Part shown: positions 1 to 8,706 of the stretch, piece after piece
How the letters are laid out: each line of letters starts with the position of its first letter
How positions within the stretch are numbered: the stretch's first letter is position 1
Source: CAYFYS01 sp965202905
Lineage (GTDB): Bacteria; Pseudomonadota; Alphaproteobacteria; MPNO01
Length of the DNA stretch: 64,000 nt
Direction: 5' to 3'
Assembly: GCA_965202905.1 (NCBI GenBank)
Contig: OZ241868.1
Coordinates: forward strand, 2,232,001 to 2,296,000
The notes under the pieces: generated by a model
Database searches by the model: none
Told to the model about the DNA's origin: nothing
The model's input: only the letters and a program-made list of their open reading frames with translations
Position numbers and translations under genes: made by a program

Positions 1-430
1 AGGCTCGGGGCGGCGACGCCGAACCCCACGGGCGGGCCGGCCGGGCCTCGATCGCCGCCGTGCAGGCGGTTGCGACAAACCCACCCATCAACCACACAGG
101 CCCACCAACCGCACACAGGCACGGCGCCGGACCGGTATCCCCGCCCTCCGGCGGGCGCATCGACGCGCCTCTGAACCGAACCCGCCCCGACCATCCCTGT
201 TCCCACACCCCAACGCCGCCAAAATGAATAGCGTCGCCGCCTCCCACCAGGGTTTGAGAAACACGGACCAACGACCGGCCGTCCGCGATCGCCCCCCTCC
301 CACGACCGCAACCGTCCGCATCGCGCCCGTCCTGCCCCCCAAGGGGCGGGACGGGCGGGAGCGCGGCGGGCGCATGATCGTGGGATGCAACCCCCGCGTC
401 GAGTCGAAGCCCGGCCCCTTACCCCGGGAA
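1..430. other. No gene recognised at left edge
   Basis: GC-rich stretch at the window edge. Both strands have open frames, but their translations are arginine- and proline-rich and look like composition-driven shadow frames. I see no recognisable gene, RNA or repeat here. It lies upstream of a Mom-like phage remnant, so it may be further degraded prophage DNA; that is inference only. Confidence 0.4.
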
Positions 431-1140
431 CGCGCCCGGCTATGGCCCGCGCACCGGCGCGCCCGTAGGGTTCGGCGTCGCCGCCTTCTACGTCGAGCCC
501 CTCGATCGCCGCGTCGCACGCGGCGTCATCCGCGACCGCCGCTACAGCCGGAGCGCGGTCGACGACGGCGCCCTCCATCCCGGCGTCTTGCAGCGCTACG
601 ATCTGGGCCACGGACTGGGCCACGAGCCGGGCCACGGGCTGGTCGGCGTCCCGCAAACGGCTACGCCCTCGACCCCCGGTCGATGGACGAGGTCGCGGCC
701 GGAACGCGGATCGACGACTATCTCGAACTCGACCGCATGCGGCTGTCCGACCGCGCCCCGCGCAACAGCGAATCCCGCGCCCTCTCCTGCGCCGTCGAGT
801 ACATCCGCCGCGTCCCGCCCCGCATCCGCTGGATACAGCCCTTCGCCGACGAGCGCTGCGGCGGGTGGGGCGTCGTCTATCGGGCCAGCGGGTTCCGCTA
901 CCTCGGACGCCATCGCACGACCTTCCGGGAACTCGACGGCGAGCGCCATCGCGACATGCCGCCACGACATGCCGGGCGCCGCCCACCTCGAGGGCGGACG
1001 GCGCGGGCAATATCTCCGCGACAACCCGCGACGCGGCGCCAATACCGACGGTTCCGCTACCGGCGACCGCTCCACCCGCGCTGCGCCAGATATCTCCACC
1101 TCCCCATACCCCCATATCCAAAACCCACAACGCGGCCTGT
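431..1140 (+). pseudogene. Mom-like phage DNA-modification protein, frameshifted remnant
   Basis: The forward strand carries pieces of a protein resembling the phage Mu Mom family, GNAT-fold enzymes that modify adenine in phage DNA. The N-terminal part (about 470-660, with DRRYSRSAVDDGALHPGV) is in one frame; the better conserved part (about 660-950, with ELDRMRLSDRAPRNSESRAL and WIQPFADERCGG) is in another. The C-terminal tail (YRRFRY...LPIPPYPKP) is in the second frame after a shifted stretch. A short repetitive GHGLGHEPGHGL insertion sits at the first frame change. I read it as a broken gene from a Mu-like prophage, consistent with the gpF-like and repressor remnants at 8.7-10.7 kb. Family assignment is from remembered motifs. 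Confidence 0.55.
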
Positions 1141-1146
1141 CGTTGC

Positions 1147-1216
1147 GCGGCCTGTCCGTTGCGACGATGGCGACCCGACGCCCGTGAGCCGGGTTCGACC
1201 CCCGGAGGCCGCTCCA
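1147..1216 (+). repeat. tRNA-like repeat, copy 1
   Basis: The segment has a tRNA-like 3' half: a T-arm with 5-bp stem CCGGG/CCCGG and loop TTCGACC, followed by AGGCCGC-T-CCA. The 5' end GCGGCCT pairs perfectly with AGGCCGC as a 7-bp acceptor stem. Only about 35 nt separate acceptor and T-arm, so the D and anticodon arms are incomplete and a functional tRNA is unlikely. A second copy lies at 5608-5676. Each copy sits just past the 3' end of a minus-strand TPR gene. It may be an integration-site relic. Confidence 0.45.
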
Positions 1217-1324
1217 CACTCTCTCGGGCTCGAGGATGTTCAGAGCGGCCCATGAGTGAGATCCCGGACGGCGGCCTGCGGCCCCCGCACTTGCCCCAGG
1301 CCGGATTGCAAACGCCTTGAGCCT

Positions 1325-3454
1325 TCAAGGCCGCCCAATCTCCTCCCCGAACGCCGCCCGCAGCTCGACCAACACCGGGTGGTCCGGGAACCGGACCCTC
1401 AGCAGCCCCGCGTAGTTCTCTGCCATCTGCCGCGTGTTCGGGTGTGCATCGCCCAAGGCGGCCCGGAAAATCTCCAGCGCCTGCCGCAAGAGCGGCTTCG
1501 CCTCCTCGTACCGGCCCGTAGATTCTAGCACGCCGGCAAGGTTGTTGAGGCCAGTGGCATAAGTCGGATGCTGCTCGCCGAGAGTCTCGCGGTTAATCTC
1601 CAGCGCCTGCCGGTAGAGCGGCTCCGCCTCCTCGTACCGGCCCGTGGTTTGCAGCACGCCGGCAAGGTTGTTGAGGTGAGCAGCGTAGGTCGGATGCCGC
1701 TCGCCGAGGGTCTCGCGACCGATCTCCAGCCCCTGCCGGAAGAGCGGCTCTGCCTCCTCGTACCGGCCCGTGGTTTGCAGCAGGCCGGCAAGGTTGTTGA
1801 GCCGGGCGGCGTAGTCCGGATGCCGCTCGCCGAGGGCCTCGCGGTCAATCTCCAGCGCCTGCCGGAAGAGCGGCTCCGCCTCCTCGTACCGGCCCGTGGC
1901 CTGCAGCAAGCCGGCAAGGTTGTTGAGCCGGGCGGCGTAGTCCGGATGCCGCTCGCCGAGGGCCTCGCGGTCAATCTCCAGCGCCTGCCGGAAGAGCGGC
2001 TCCGCCTCCTCATACCGGCCCGTGGCCTGCAGCAAGCCGGCGAGGTTGTTGAGGCCAGCAGCGTAGTCCGGATGCCGCTCGCCGAGGGTCTCGCGACCGA
2101 TCTCCAGCGCCTGCCGGAAGAGCGGCTCCGCCTCTGGATATTCGCCCATGTCATTGAGAATGCGGCCGAGCTGGTCGAGCGCTACGGCGGTCTCGCGCGC
2201 CTTCTCCCCGTAATCGCGGCGCGAGAGCGCCAGGAACTTACGTCCAGATTGCCGGGCGGCGTCCAACCGACCGGCGCGCCACAGGAACTCGCTTGCTTTG
2301 CCGAGATGCGCGTAGCTCGGGCCGAGCCGCGCGGCCTTCTCGAAATGAGCCGCCGCCTCACCCCATCTGATTTGAAGGGCCGCGATCTCCCCTCGCCGGA
2401 AGGCCGCCTCGGCGCCGCGCCCGACCTCCATGTCCGCGTGGGCTTCGATCTCGGCCAACAGAGTGTCGGCCTTGGAGAAATCGCCCTTTGCGAGCGCCGC
2501 GCGCGCCTCCTCCAGCCGGTCACCGCCGACATCGTTGCCGAAGCGGGCCAGGGCCGTCTCCAGATCGCTGATCTTTGACTGCGCTTCGGCATAGGCGGTC
2601 TCGAGGTCGGAGAGTTGGCGCGCGATCTCCGCTTTTTCGTTCTCCAGTTTCCGTCGTTCATCGTCGTTCGCGTGGCGCAGGCGCTCCGTGACCTCCCGCT
2701 CCCGGCGCAGCAACGCATCCTGGAAATCCTCGACTGACATGTGAACACTGCCGCCCTCTGGAGGCGGTGGCGAGGGCGCTGGAGGCGGTGGCGAGGGCAA
2801 AGGCGATGGAGGGAATGGGGGTTGCGCGGCGTGTGTCTTCGGCTTCCCCCGGATCTTGGAAATCCTCCAGAACAAGGTCACCGCTGCTATGAATAACAGT
2901 AAGGCCCCACTATTCCCGGAGATCTTCGACCAATCCCAAACTTGCTTGAGCCCCATCAGGATTGATTCAACGATGCCGTTCGTAACCTCCACATCCGCGC
3001 GGGCTTCAGTCTCGGCCAACAGAGCGTCGGCCTTGGAGAAATCGCCCTTTGCGAGCGCCGCGCGCGCCTCCTCCAGCCGGTCGCCGCCGATGTCGTCGCC
3101 GAAGCGGGCCAGCGCCCTCGCCAGAGCGCTGATTTTTGACTGCGCTTCGGCATAGGCGGTCTCGATGTCGGAGAGTTGGCGCGCGATCTCCTCTCTCTCC
3201 TTCTCCAGCTTCCTCCGCTCATCGTCGTTCGCGTGGCGCAGGCGCCTCGTGACCTCCTGCTCCCGGCGCTGCAACGCAGCCTCGAAACTCTCGACTGACA
3301 TGCCAACGCTGCCGCCGTTCGGAGGCGATGGAGAGGGAGAAAGAAAAACAAAAGAAACAACCGACAAAGAAAGGCTCAACACTACTACAAGGATCATTAA
3401 TGCCCGATAATTGCCGGCGTCACTCAACCAATTCCAGAATTTCTTGATCCACAT
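1325..3454 (-). CDS. Membrane-anchored TPR protein with duplicated coiled-coil/TM module
   Basis: A 709-residue protein. A TM helix lies near residues 18-38, followed by a Pro/Ser-rich link and a charged coiled coil (about 55-150, HANDDERRKLEKEREEIARQ). A second TM (about 180-197) and a long Pro-rich linker lead to a second, nearly identical coiled coil (about 237-340). From about 345 to 690 are kinesin-light-chain-type 42-residue TPRs (EAEPLFRQALEIxRExLGERHP). The part before TM1 (upstream frame VLDTNDIGETIL, outside the called start) resembles the sequence before TM2, so a third coiled-coil/TM unit was probably cut off upstream. Such TPRs usually mediate protein binding; no enzymatic domain is seen. 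It is third in a series of nuclease-remnant plus repeat-protein modules. The start has no good RBS and is uncertain. Confidence 0.8.
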   Translation of the reverse strand: MWIKKFWNWLSDAGNYRALMILVVVLSLSLSVVSFVFLSPSPSPPNGGSVGMSVESFEAALQRREQEVTRRLRHANDDERRKLEKEREEIARQLSDIETAYAEAQSKISALARALARFGDDIGGDRLEEARAALAKGDFSKADALLAETEARADVEVTNGIVESILMGLKQVWDWSKISGNSGALLLFIAAVTLFWRISKIRGKPKTHAAQPPFPPSPLPSPPPPAPSPPPPEGGSVHMSVEDFQDALLRREREVTERLRHANDDERRKLENEKAEIARQLSDLETAYAEAQSKISDLETALARFGNDVGGDRLEEARAALAKGDFSKADTLLAEIEAHADMEVGRGAEAAFRRGEIAALQIRWGEAAAHFEKAARLGPSYAHLGKASEFLWRAGRLDAARQSGRKFLALSRRDYGEKARETAVALDQLGRILNDMGEYPEAEPLFRQALEIGRETLGERHPDYAAGLNNLAGLLQATGRYEEAEPLFRQALEIDREALGERHPDYAARLNNLAGLLQATGRYEEAEPLFRQALEIDREALGERHPDYAARLNNLAGLLQTTGRYEEAEPLFRQGLEIGRETLGERHPTYAAHLNNLAGVLQTTGRYEEAEPLYRQALEINRETLGEQHPTYATGLNNLAGVLESTGRYEEAKPLLRQALEIFRAALGDAHPNTRQMAENYAGLLRVRFPDHPVLVELRAAFGEEIGRP

Positions 3455-3531
3455 CAGAATTGTCTCACCGATGTCGTTTGTATCGAGTACCGCACGCGCG
3501 ACGCAGGCAGTCCGCCCGAAACACGCTCACC

Positions 3532-3900
3532 CGCACCACCCCGCCCGCTTTCCGCCGGTCACAGGCCCGCCCATGGCCGGCCTGGCGCAGCGCCTCCGCT
3601 ACGTCGCCACACTACGTCGCCACCGTCGGCGCCGATCACGCGCGCCACGACCCGGCCCGCATACTTGCCGTGCTCCGGCCCGTCCAGCACAACCGTCGCG
3701 CCCAACCCTCCCGGCGGCGCTTCGAGCGCGTCCCGGGCTTCCCGCGCAACTCGGGCATGTCAATGAACGACGCGCCGGAAGTCCGGGAGCTATTCGTCGG
3801 CTTCGAGGTCGAGGAAGTGGAGACCCGATACTCAGCCAACGCCAGGGCAACGCGAAGGGCGCGGGAGCTGCTCGTCTCGGGTGGCCGGGGATAGGGCGGG
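3532..3900 (-). pseudogene. Staphylococcal-nuclease-like remnant 1
   Basis: Read on the minus strand, several frames together give a thermonuclease-like (SNase) protein: MPELRGKP, then VVLDGPEHGKYAGRVVARVI and EALRQAGHGRACD. The pieces are in different frames, and the N-terminal beta-barrel strand with the VIDGDT motif is not seen, so it is not functional as it stands. It ends just before the TPR gene at 1325-3454 and follows the pentapeptide gene. Two further SNase-like remnants at about 5.1-5.4 and 7.8-8.2 kb have the same position relative to repeat proteins. Confidence 0.5.
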
Positions 3901-4995
3901 TCAGCGCTGTGGTTGTACCCCGCGCCTTTCTTGCCACCGTTTCTTGGCTGCTTCTTTGTCCCAGGTTTTTTTGGCTGCTTCTTCGTCCCAGGTAAGGCCA
4001 TCCGGCAGATTCCTCGGTGGGGGGCCGTCCGGACGCTGCCCGGCCGCGTCGAGTTGTTCTTGGGTAAGTCCTTTCGCGCGATCAAAATCCGCGTTGGCGA
4101 GGTTCGCACTAACGAGGCGTGCGTCGGCGAGGTTCGCATTAATGAGGGCTGCGGAGGTGAGGTCTGCGGAGGCAAGGTCTGCGCTGGCAAGGTTCGCACT
4201 AATGAGGTGTGCGCCCTCGAGGTTTGCGCTGGCGAGGTTTGCGCTGGCGAGGTTTGCGTCGGTGAGGAATGCGCCGGCGAGGTTTGCGCCGAAGAGGGTT
4301 GCGCCCCTGAGGTGTGCGCCCCCGAGGTATGCGCGGGTGAGTTTTGCGTCGAAGAGGTTTGCGCGGGTGAGGTGCGCGTAACCGAGGGACGCGTTGGCGA
4401 GATTTATCTCGTGAAGGTCGAACCTCAGAATATCCGGCAACTTTTGCTCGGCCACGGTATGGACGGCGATCTGCACCAGCGGGTGGATTTCCGTTCCCGT
4501 CCGGGTCTTCGCGGCTTCTGTCTCTCCGACGGAACCGTGCGACCGAACGAATTCCTCCAGCATTCGGAGCGCATCTTCCTTGTACGGGTTGTCCTCGTCA
4601 TGAACTAGCCGTCCCAGGGTTCTGGCTCCCGCCTTTCTGACCGTTTCGTCCTTGTCCTTCAGCAGGTCGACCGCTTGGAATAACCGGGTCTGGGAAAGCG
4701 ACTGCCGGTGCTGCCTGTCGGATTGCGTCGTTGCCTCGCGTTGTGCCTCGACTGCCTCGCGTTGTTCGTCAACCTGCCGCTCGGCGATCCCGCTTCGCCA
4801 TACGGCGAGCGGCAGACCCCAACAAGCGGCTATGATGAGACCGTAATTGCGAACGATCTCTCCATACGACAGGCCGGTACGATCAGCGGTTGACCACAGA
4901 GCCTCGTGGAGCATCCAGTAGATTAGAAACGGTGTGAGCGAGACAGGCACGGTGAAGGCGATCTTCGTTGCGTGCTTTTTCAACCACTCCATCAT
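3901..4995 (-). CDS. Membrane-anchored pentapeptide-repeat protein
   Basis: Start chosen at the ATGATG preceded by GGGGAG; the open frame upstream is arginine-rich and looks non-coding. About 364 residues. Two hydrophobic segments lie near the N-terminus (KIAFTVPVSLTPFLIYW and YGLIIAACWGLPLAV), followed by a charged coiled coil (ERQVDEQREAVEAQREA), an alpha-helical region and then about 23 consecutive A(N/D/H)L-type pentapeptides (from about residue 215 to 325). The tail is Lys/Trp-rich. Such repeats form a right-handed quadrilateral beta helix. The architecture (TM plus coiled coil plus repeat domain) parallels the flanking TPR protein at 1325-3454, which suggests a related role with a different binding surface. 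No catalytic motif is visible. Confidence 0.8.
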   Translation of the reverse strand: MMEWLKKHATKIAFTVPVSLTPFLIYWMLHEALWSTADRTGLSYGEIVRNYGLIIAACWGLPLAVWRSGIAERQVDEQREAVEAQREATTQSDRQHRQSLSQTRLFQAVDLLKDKDETVRKAGARTLGRLVHDEDNPYKEDALRMLEEFVRSHGSVGETEAAKTRTGTEIHPLVQIAVHTVAEQKLPDILRFDLHEINLANASLGYAHLTRANLFDAKLTRAYLGGAHLRGATLFGANLAGAFLTDANLASANLASANLEGAHLISANLASADLASADLTSAALINANLADARLVSANLANADFDRAKGLTQEQLDAAGQRPDGPPPRNLPDGLTWDEEAAKKTWDKEAAKKRWQERRGVQPQR

Positions 4996-5109
4996 CCGTC
5001 TCCCCCGACCGGCGTCCTCGCCGTCCACGCCGCCCGGCCGACAGTTTTCGCCTCGTCGGGAAACACCAAGGCCACAAGGCGCGCGGGCGCGCTGCTCATC
5101 TCGAACCGA

Positions 5110-5445
5110 GGGCGCACCAGCTCCCCCGCTTCCCGCCGTCACAGGCGCGCCCGTGACCGGCGGCGATCGGCGCCGCCGACAGCGGCGGCCGGTCAACGAT
5201 CGGGTCCGCGATCACGCGGCCCCCGTACTTGCCCCAGCCCGGATCGCGAACCGCAATCCGGCCGGTCCGCGACACCGCCGCCCGCGTGAATGCCGTCGCC
5301 GCCCTACCGGCCGCGCGCTCCGCCGCAACCTTGAGATCGGCCAGTCCCGGCGGCAGATCTCGGCCGACGCATCCACCGCCGCCGTGTCCCCGTCGATCAC
5401 GCGAACCACCGGCCAGGAATAGTCGACGGCGTGAACAGGGGCGGC
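5110..5445 (-). pseudogene. Staphylococcal-nuclease-like remnant 2
   Basis: Minus-strand pieces of an SNase-like protein: YSWPVVRVIDGDTAAVDA in one frame, then LKVAAERAAGRAATAFTRAA, RDPGWGKYGGRVIAD and AAGHGRACDGGKRGSW in another. The frame change falls where the catalytic RxxGIDTPE segment is expected, and that segment is missing. Closely resembles the copy at 7813-8193. It lies directly upstream, in the direction of transcription, of the pentapeptide gene. Confidence 0.55.
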
Positions 5446-5607
5446 AGCCGAGCGCCACGGCGGCAACCGCCGTCACCCGAGGTGCGCAACGCGCCGTCCT
5501 GCGCGCTGCGCCGGCGCCGAAAGGAGGCGCCTCCCGCAATACCGCTATATCCGCTTCCTCAAGCGCAATCTCAAGCTATCCCTCCGGCCCTGTCTCAAAC
5601 CCACAGC

Positions 5608-5676
5608 GTGGCCTGTCGAAGCGACGAAGGCGACCCTACGCCCGTGAGCCGGGTTCAACCCCCGGAGGCCGCTCCA
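5608..5676 (+). repeat. tRNA-like repeat, copy 2
   Basis: Near-copy of 1147-1216. Acceptor GTGGCCT pairs with AGGCCGC (one G-U pair where copy 1 has C-G), the T-arm is CCGGG-TTCAACC-CCCGG, and TCCA follows. The stem-loop GGCG-ACCCTA-CGCC is also shared with copy 1 (loop ACCCGA there). Similarity extends upstream (AAACCCACA before both). The two copies bracket the 4.5-kb stretch holding the first TPR and pentapeptide genes. Confidence 0.45.
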
Positions 5677-5718
5677 CCCTTCATCAGCGGCGGAGGCAGA
5701 TAATCGTGTGGTCGAGCC

Positions 5719-7734
5719 TCAGCCCGGCGGCTCGGGCGCGGCGCCCCGGAGCCGGCGCAAAGCGTCGAGATTATTCTGCGTCCTGGCCCAATCGAGCGGC
5801 GCACGCTCGCGGGTGAGTTCCTCAAGCGCGTCGCGGTAGGCGTCGGCCGCCTCCTCAAGGCGCTTCGGGTCGCCCTCGAGCTCGCCGAGGGCCCGGAGGG
5901 CGTTGCCGAGGTTGCTCTGCGTCACGGCCCACTGGAGCGGCACGCGATCGCGGGTGCGCTCCTTGAGCGCGTTGCGGTAGGCGTCGGCCGCCTCCTCAAG
6001 GCGCGCCGTGCTGCCCTCGAGATCGCCTAGGGTCCAAAGGGCGGCGCCGAGGTTGTTCTGCGTGCCGGCCCACTCGAGCGGCACACGATCGCGGATGCGC
6101 TCCTTGAGCGCCTCGCGATAGGCGGCGACCGCCTCCTCAAGGCGCTTCGTGCCGCCCTCGCGCCCGCCCAGGGCCCAAAGGGCTATGCCAAGGTTGTTCT
6201 GCGTTGCGGCCCACTCGAGCGGCACGCGATCGCGGATGCGTTCCTCGAGCGCCTCGCGATAGGCGGCGACCGCCTCCTCAAGGCGCTTCGTGCCGCCCTC
6301 GCGCCCGCCCAGGGTCCAAAGAGCGACGCCGAGGTTGTTCTGCGTTGCGGCCCACTGGAGCGGCACGCGATCACGGGTGCGCTCCTCAAGCGCCGCGCGG
6401 AAGGCGGCGACCGCCTCCTCAAGGCGCTTCGTGTCGTCCTTGATCTCGCCCAGGGCCCGGAGGGCGGCGCCGAGGCTGTGCTGCGTCATGGCCCACTGGA
6501 GCGGTACGCGATCGCGGGCGCGCTCCTTGAGCGCCTTGTGATAGGCGTCGACCGCCTCCTCAAGGTGCGCTGTATCACCCTCGCGCTCGCCCAGGACCGC
6601 AAGGGCGTTGCCGAGGTTGTTCTGCGTCATGGCCCAATCGAGCGGTACGCGATCGCGGGTGTGCTCCTCGAGCGCCTTGTGATAGGCGGTGATCGCCTCT
6701 TCAAGGCGCTTCGTGCCGCCCTCGCGTTCGCCCAGGGCCTGGAGGGCGGCGCCGAGGTTGTTCTGCGTCACGGCCCACTCGAACGATGCGCGCTCGCGGG
6801 CAAACACCTTGAGCGCCTTGTGATAGGCGGTGATCGCCTCTTCAAGGCGCTTCGTGCCGCCCTCGCGTTCGCCCAAGGCCCGGAAGGCGTTGCCGAGGTT
6901 GTTCTGCGTCATTGCCCACTCGAGCGGTGCGCGCTCGCGGGTGCGCTCCTCGAGCGCCTCGTGATAGGCGTCGACCGCCCCCTCAAGGCGCTTCGTGCCG
7001 CCCTCGCGCTCGCCCAGGGCCACAAGAGCGTTGCCGAGCGCGTGATGCAGCGCAGCGCGGCGCACACGGTCTCTGCACTCAGGGCCCACGATTGCGTTGC
7101 CGCCGAGCAGCGCGGCGAGCTTCCCGGCAACATCTTTCAGCCCGCTCTCCAGCACTCGACCGCGCGCTTCGTTGTCCGCGAACGGCGCCGCGGCGCTCAG
7201 CGCAGCGGCCGTGAGTTGTGCGCGGAGGTCTTCGCGGAAGTCCTCCCCGAGCGTCACATGATTCAGGATGTAGGGGGTATCGCCACGATCGAGCGTCCCG
7301 TCGTCCGCACGCGGCACGAACCACAGACTGAGCGCTGAACCGGATTTCTTGACTGAGCCGACGATGGCCACATCGGCATTCCAGTCATTCAGAGCAGCGC
7401 GGGCTCCTCCCCGCGTCTTCGGCCGCCAATCGTCTGCAGCGCCTCCAGCCTTCACGAGGCGGGCGGAGCGCACGAGCTCGATGCCCTCAACGTTTATGAA
7501 CGCCTCGGCGACGGTTTTCGTGTCGCGCCCACTGGCGTCGTCCGCAAGCCAGCACAGCACGACGCGGAAGCGGTCCTCGGGGCGCGACGCTTTGGCTTGG
7601 AAAAGATTCTCGATGGCCAGCAATGCCCGTGACGGCGACGGCAAGAGCAGGTTGAAGAGACCCTTCAGCCGCGCGCCGAGCAGCGCCACCACAATGCTGG
7701 CAAACCAGAAAACCGGGCTCTCAAGCAATTCCAA
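5719..7734 (-). CDS. Membrane-anchored 50-residue-TPR protein
   Basis: A 671-residue protein. One N-terminal hydrophobic segment (about residues 8-30) is followed by a mixed alpha/beta domain of about 170 residues (RFRVVLCWLADD, DVAIVGSVKKSGSALSLWFVPR) that I cannot assign to a family. From about residue 225 to the C-terminus are nine or more TPR units of about 50 residues with the signature AxTQNNLGxALxALGExEGGTKRLEEAVxAYxxALEERTRDRVPL. This long TPR type is common in alphaproteobacteria. No catalytic motifs are seen. It follows an SNase-like remnant and a lipoprotein gene on the same strand. Confidence 0.8.
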   Translation of the reverse strand: MELLESPVFWFASIVVALLGARLKGLFNLLLPSPSRALLAIENLFQAKASRPEDRFRVVLCWLADDASGRDTKTVAEAFINVEGIELVRSARLVKAGGAADDWRPKTRGGARAALNDWNADVAIVGSVKKSGSALSLWFVPRADDGTLDRGDTPYILNHVTLGEDFREDLRAQLTAAALSAAAPFADNEARGRVLESGLKDVAGKLAALLGGNAIVGPECRDRVRRAALHHALGNALVALGEREGGTKRLEGAVDAYHEALEERTRERAPLEWAMTQNNLGNAFRALGEREGGTKRLEEAITAYHKALKVFARERASFEWAVTQNNLGAALQALGEREGGTKRLEEAITAYHKALEEHTRDRVPLDWAMTQNNLGNALAVLGEREGDTAHLEEAVDAYHKALKERARDRVPLQWAMTQHSLGAALRALGEIKDDTKRLEEAVAAFRAALEERTRDRVPLQWAATQNNLGVALWTLGGREGGTKRLEEAVAAYREALEERIRDRVPLEWAATQNNLGIALWALGGREGGTKRLEEAVAAYREALKERIRDRVPLEWAGTQNNLGAALWTLGDLEGSTARLEEAADAYRNALKERTRDRVPLQWAVTQSNLGNALRALGELEGDPKRLEEAADAYRDALEELTRERAPLDWARTQNNLDALRRLRGAAPEPPG

Positions 7735-7812
7735 TTGGCGAGCCCTCTACAGGCGGCGAGGTGGGCGTCATGCGGGCATTGGGTCGGTCCGGCAACAGAA
7801 TTGCTTTGCGCC

Positions 7813-8193
7813 TCACCCGCACCACCCCGCCCGCTTTCCGCCGCCATATATCCGCCCGTGCCCGGCCGCGGTCAGCGCCGCCGACAACGAGCGGCCGTCA
7901 ACGATCAGGTCCGCGATCACGCGGCCGCCCCACTTTTCCCATTCGGGGTCCTGGATCGCGATCACGCCCGCACCGGCGATTGCCGCCCGCGTGAACGCCG
8001 TCGCCGCCCTCCCGGCCGCGCGTTCCGCCGCAACCTTGAAGTCGGCCAGTTCTGGCGGCGGATCGGCCGGCGCATTCATCGCCGCCGTGTCCCCGTCGAT
8101 CACCCGCACCACAGGCCATGTGTAGTCGGCGGCGGCCGAAGCGGTCACGCCGGCGTACAGGATCGCCCATACGGCGACTGCTCAGCCTATCAT
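7813..8193 (-). pseudogene. Staphylococcal-nuclease-like remnant 3
   Basis: The minus strand encodes WPVVRVIDGDTAAM, then ELADFKVAAERAAGRAATAFTRAA, DPEWEKWGGRVIADLIVDGR and AAGHGRIYGGGKRAGWC, all typical of SNase-like nucleases. Compared with the family, about 40 residues around the catalytic RxxGIDTPE stretch are missing. The ATG at 8193 overlaps the stop of the upstream lipoprotein gene (ATGA) but meets an in-frame TGA after three codons, inside what would be a signal peptide (AVAVWAILYAGVTASA). Translation could only begin at an internal GTG near 8148. I read it as a decayed secreted nuclease once co-transcribed with the lipoprotein and TPR genes. Confidence 0.6.
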
Positions 8194-8702
8194 GGCGCGA
8201 CGATCACCTCCACCGGGGCCATGATAGGGCCGCCCTGGATCTCCCCGGTCGCCGCCTCCCATGTGACGGACGTGACAACGAAGTAGAGGCCGTCGGCCAC
8301 GGCCGTGAACGCGAAACGACCGTCGGCGTCGCAGAGCGTCCTGCGCACGCTCTGCTCGTATCTCCAATCCGCCACGTCGGCGAGGGCGATCGCCCGCGCC
8401 GGGCGGGTCGTCTGGCCGTAGATGTTGCGGATTCGCTCTTCCGCATAGGGGCCGCGGGGGATCAAGAACGCCTCCTCTCCGGCGCAGGTCACGACGCCGC
8501 CGCCGCGCTGGCGCAGGAATCCCTGGCCTCGGATCTCATTCTGGCCATCAACCAGGCTCCAGGCGACCGTAGCAGGATCGAACACAGTCACCGTCGGGAC
8601 CGGGACCGGCGGCGCGGTTGGCGGCGCGCACGCAGTCGAGACCAGGAGGGCAGGCGCAACCAGCAGGCCGAACCGGATCAAGATCGAAATGAGGCGCCGC
8701 AT
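8190..8702 (-). CDS. Lipoprotein with carboxypeptidase-regulatory-like domain
   Basis: Start taken at MRRLISILIRFG, which begins a signal peptide with a lipobox-like VSTAC near residue 24; the longer upstream frame is arginine-rich. The mature protein is about 146 residues. Its C-terminal half (RRTLCDADGRFAFTAVADGLYFVVTSVTW) matches the beta-sandwich carboxypeptidase regulatory-like fold often found in surface lipoproteins. The stop overlaps the ATG of the downstream SNase-like remnant, so the lipoprotein, nuclease remnant and TPR protein probably formed an operon. Confidence 0.65.
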   Translation of the reverse strand: MRRLISILIRFGLLVAPALLVSTACAPPTAPPVPVPTVTVFDPATVAWSLVDGQNEIRGQGFLRQRGGGVVTCAGEEAFLIPRGPYAEERIRNIYGQTTRPARAIALADVADWRYEQSVRRTLCDADGRFAFTAVADGLYFVVTSVTWEAATGEIQGGPIMAPVEVIVAP

Positions 8703-8706
8703 GGGT

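Noticed and set aside
1147..1216. Functional tRNA gene
   Set aside because: Acceptor and T-arm are good but the space for D and anticodon arms is too short and no 7-nt anticodon loop can be placed.
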